Of a DNA stretch of 7,916 nt, positions 6,031 through 7,916 are shown piece by piece. Location of the stretch: positions 1 to 7,916 of the forward strand of contig JAAYNN010000076.1 of the NCBI GenBank assembly GCA_012520835.1, read 5' to 3'. A program made the translations under genes and the position numbers. Numbering within the stretch: position 1 is the stretch's first letter; each line of letters begins with the position of its first letter. Under the pieces are notes generated by a model, which saw only the letters and a list, made by a program, of their open reading frames with translations, ran no database searches and was not told where the DNA came from. This DNA comes from Dehalococcoidales bacterium (lineage in GTDB: Bacteria > Chloroflexota > Dehalococcoidia > Dehalococcoidales > UBA5627).

Positions 6031-7362
6031 ATGGACAGTAATCAAATAATAGTTATCGGCGCCGGCGCCGGCGGTTTACTGGCAGCCGGCCGGGCGGCGG
6101 AAGCGGGTGCAAAGGTGCTTCTGCTGGAAAAAAACACCTCCCCCGGCAACAAAATCCTCATCAGCGGCAAGACCCGCTGCAACATCACCAACGCCAGGGA
6201 GCTCGAAGAGTTCATACCCATGTTCGGTCCTAACGGCAGATTCCTCTACAATGCCTTCAGCAGGTACTTCCGCGATGAATTGCTGGCACTTTTAAAACGC
6301 TACGGTGTCGGAACCAAGACCGAACGCGGCGGCAGAGTTTTCCCGGTTTCCGACAACGCCGCAGATGTGGTCGACGCCCTGATAAAATACGCTGCAAATC
6401 ATAATGTCAGCCTGCAAACAGGCATCAAAGCAGTTGGGATTGTCACGGAAGAGGGAAAAATAACGGGCGTAAAAAGCGAAACAAAATTTTATCCGGGCAG
6501 GGCGGTTATCATTGCTACCGGCGGAGCATCCTTTCCGGCTACCGGTTCCACCGGAGACGGATACCGCCTGGCGGCAGCCTTGAATCATACCATCGTACCC
6601 TTGAGGCCTGCGCTGGTACCTCTGGTGGTGGAAGAAATCGAGCTGGCAAAAAGCATGCAGGGGGTAACTCTGCAAAACGTGCGCCTGACCGCCTATCAGT
6701 GCTCTGCGGATAGAATCGACGCAGCGATTACACCGCAAAAAGACTGCGGGCGCGGGATTCCCGGCAAAAGCCCGAAGCCGCCGGTCATCGAAAGCCGCAT
6801 GGGAGATATGATGATGACCCACTTCGGCATCGGAGGGCCTATTACACTCCTGATGAGCTTATCTGTTGCCGAAGCGCTGGAGAAAGGACATGTCAGTGTG
6901 GCTATCGACTTAAAACCGGCACTCGGTTTTAAAGAACTGGAAGAACGCCTGCAGCGTGATTTCGATGATTTCAGCAAGCGCAGCTACCGCAATATACTGC
7001 GGGAACTGCTGCCGCAGAAGCTGATAGACCCGTTCGTGCAAATGTCGCACATTCAGGCGGAGAAGTGCGGGAATCAGATTAACGCTGCCGAAAGGAAAAG
7101 GCTGCTGATGCTGTTAAAATCGCTGCGCTTCAATATAAAATCAACCCTGCCGCTTTCATCGGCCATGGTGACTGCCGGCGGTGTTTCATTAAAAGAAATA
7201 GATCCGAAAACGATGGCATCGAAGCTGGTGGAAGGTCTTTATTTCTGCGGCGAGGTGATGGATATCGATGCCGAAACCGGCGGCTACAACCTGCAGGCCG
7301 CCTTCTCCACCGGTTACGTAGCAGGTGAAAGCGCCGCCTCTTTTGTCCGGGGGATGGAGTGA
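6031..7362 (+). CDS. BaiN/HI0933 (YhiN) family FAD-dependent oxidoreductase
   Basis: A cytoplasmic flavoprotein of 443 residues. The N-terminal Rossmann FAD site is IIVIGAGAGGLLAAG (6-20), with LLEKN at 31-35. Family signatures follow: SGKTRCNITN (45-54), GRVFPVSDNAADVVDAL (101-117), ATGGASFPATGSTGDGYRLA (162-181) and MMTHFGIGGPITLL (261-274). The C-terminal block runs MVTAGGVSLKEIDPKTMASK to GLYFCGEVMDIDAETGGYNLQAAFSTGYVAG (379-432), where TGGYN is diagnostic. The reaction and substrate of most members are unknown; one clostridial homologue, BaiN, has been linked to bile-acid metabolism, which should not be carried over here. Residues about 223-256 hold a loop rich in Pro, Gly and Lys that seems longer than usual. 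The ATG at 6031 is chosen because the FAD motif starts at residue 6. It has no Shine-Dalgarno. Confidence 0.92.
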   Translation: MDSNQIIVIGAGAGGLLAAGRAAEAGAKVLLLEKNTSPGNKILISGKTRCNITNARELEEFIPMFGPNGRFLYNAFSRYFRDELLALLKRYGVGTKTERGGRVFPVSDNAADVVDALIKYAANHNVSLQTGIKAVGIVTEEGKITGVKSETKFYPGRAVIIATGGASFPATGSTGDGYRLAAALNHTIVPLRPALVPLVVEEIELAKSMQGVTLQNVRLTAYQCSADRIDAAITPQKDCGRGIPGKSPKPPVIESRMGDMMMTHFGIGGPITLLMSLSVAEALEKGHVSVAIDLKPALGFKELEERLQRDFDDFSKRSYRNILRELLPQKLIDPFVQMSHIQAEKCGNQINAAERKRLLMLLKSLRFNIKSTLPLSSAMVTAGGVSLKEIDPKTMASKLVEGLYFCGEVMDIDAETGGYNLQAAFSTGYVAGESAASFVRGME

Positions 7363-7456
7363 GGAGCGTCCTGTCATGCTGGATTCGTGCGGAGAGAAAC
7401 TCAACATAGGGAGCAGTATAATATCTCGCCGAAGCACTCTACATCAAAAGAGGATC
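7363..7456. other. Short intergenic region between convergent genes
   Basis: These 94 nt separate the oxidoreductase stop codon from the maf stop codon. I expected a bidirectional terminator but see no GC-rich hairpin with a T-run on either strand, only AGGAGCGTCCT (7362-7374 area), a 4-bp stem. A chance TATAAT occurs around 7417 on the plus strand with no gene to serve. Confidence 0.5.
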
Positions 7457-7916
7457 TTATATTATGCTGATGTCGAATTCCCTGAGGGTATTCATCAGTG
7501 CATACATGGGAAGCCCGACCACATTGAAGTAATCGCCCTCAATTTTCTCGACGAATAAAGCCCCCAGCCCCTGTATGGCATATCCCCCGGCTTTTCCGAG
7601 CGGCTCGCCCGTCTTGATATAGGCTTCGATTTCTTCAGGCGATATTTTACGTATATAGACTTTCGTTTCAACGGAATGGGATACGATTTTGCCGCAGGCA
7701 GTATCGATGACGGTAAAGCCGGTTATCACCAGGTGCCAGCGGCCGCTGATAGCAGCAAGCATTTCACGCGCTTCATCTTCCGTTTCCGGCTTCCCCAGTA
7801 TTCTGTTGCCGAGAATACCGAAGGTATCCACCCCGATGACCAAAGCATCGGGATACTTCCATGCCACCGAGTCGGCCTTGCCGAGCGAGATTTCTCTGGC
7901 CAGCTTGTGCGGCTCC
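7457..7916 (-). CDS. maf: Maf family nucleotide pyrophosphatase, N-terminus cut by window edge
   Basis: Maf proteins are cytoplasmic pyrophosphatases that hydrolyse nucleoside triphosphates such as dTTP, UTP or modified bases; they were first linked to septum formation. The frame is open to the right edge, beginning EPHKLAREISLGKADSVAWK, so about 30-40 residues with the usual SxRR phosphate-binding motif lie outside. Visible family motifs are LVIGVDTF with the catalytic aspartate, ILGKPETEDEAREML, SGRWHLVITG, ETKVYIRKISPEEIEAYI, GEPLGKAGGYAIQG and FNVVGLPMYALM. Two positions differ from the E. coli YhdE pattern: GVDTF for ADTIV and GKAGGY for DKAGAY, while the glutamine of the IQG motif is kept. 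A GTG at 7867 is not the true start, because the conserved LAxxKA segment lies upstream of it. The gene converges on the flavoprotein gene. Confidence 0.9.
   Translation of the reverse strand, partial: EPHKLAREISLGKADSVAWKYPDALVIGVDTFGILGNRILGKPETEDEAREMLAAISGRWHLVITGFTVIDTACGKIVSHSVETKVYIRKISPEEIEAYIKTGEPLGKAGGYAIQGLGALFVEKIEGDYFNVVGLPMYALMNTLREFDISII

Noticed and set aside
6292..6822. 176-codon minus-strand open frame inside the oxidoreductase gene
   Set aside because: It is antisense to a well-conserved flavoprotein, is rich in His, Arg and Cys as shadow frames often are, and has no ribosome site or family resemblance.
7363..7456. Remnant of a dispersed repeat or a terminator between the convergent genes
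   Set aside because: The CTGTCATGCTGGATTCGTG stretch vaguely recalls dispersed intergenic repeats of some bacteria, but no second copy, inverted end or stable hairpin is visible in the window.

Overview
This is a bacterial chromosomal window of roughly even base composition, densely packed with housekeeping genes. It shows no mobile elements, CRISPR arrays or phage genes. The gene set is a GatB amidotransferase, SecG, a SAM hydrolase, a MenA/MenG-type quinone pair, AzlCD, a BaiN/HI0933-type flavoprotein and Maf. It fits an anaerobic or facultative bacterium that uses indirect tRNA amidation and menaquinone-type quinones. My best guess at lineage is Chloroflexota, class Dehalococcoidia. That rests only on the general feel of the proteins and is low confidence.

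Left part (20-4300, minus strand): one compact operon, read right to left as gatB, secG, SAM hydroxide adenosyltransferase, UbiA-family prenyltransferase (menA-like), UbiE/MenG methyltransferase. Gaps are 1, 16, 10 and 0 nt, so this is almost certainly a single mRNA. A strong candidate sigma-70 promoter (TTGTCA, 17 bp, TATACT with an extended -10) lies about 50-75 nt upstream of gatB, and its -10 is duplicated 10 bp further on. The last two genes would carry out prenylation and C-methylation of a naphthoquinone, the final steps of menaquinone synthesis. The SAM hydrolase just before them splits the cofactor that the methyltransferase needs.

Middle (4226-4912): a largely non-coding stretch around one tRNA-Ala gene (anticodon CGC, G3:U70, encoded CCA) on the plus strand, with its own TATAAT box. 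The 220-300 nt after the tRNA hold a TATAAT promoter for azlC, preceded by two TCCGGA palindromes that could be an operator.

Right part (4841-7362, plus strand): azlC and azlD overlap as ATGA and encode a branched-chain amino acid exporter. After 84 nt comes a 443-residue FAD-dependent oxidoreductase of the BaiN/HI0933 family, which lacks a Shine-Dalgarno and may be leaderless. A convergent maf gene (nucleotide pyrophosphatase) enters from the right edge on the minus strand and is cut off at its N-terminus.

I found no clear undescribed multi-gene system. The points most worth checking are the SAM hydrolase embedded in the menaquinone operon, the unusual start of azlC, the palindromes before azlC, the duplicated -10 before gatB, and the possibly leaderless flavoprotein gene with a family-atypical insertion.
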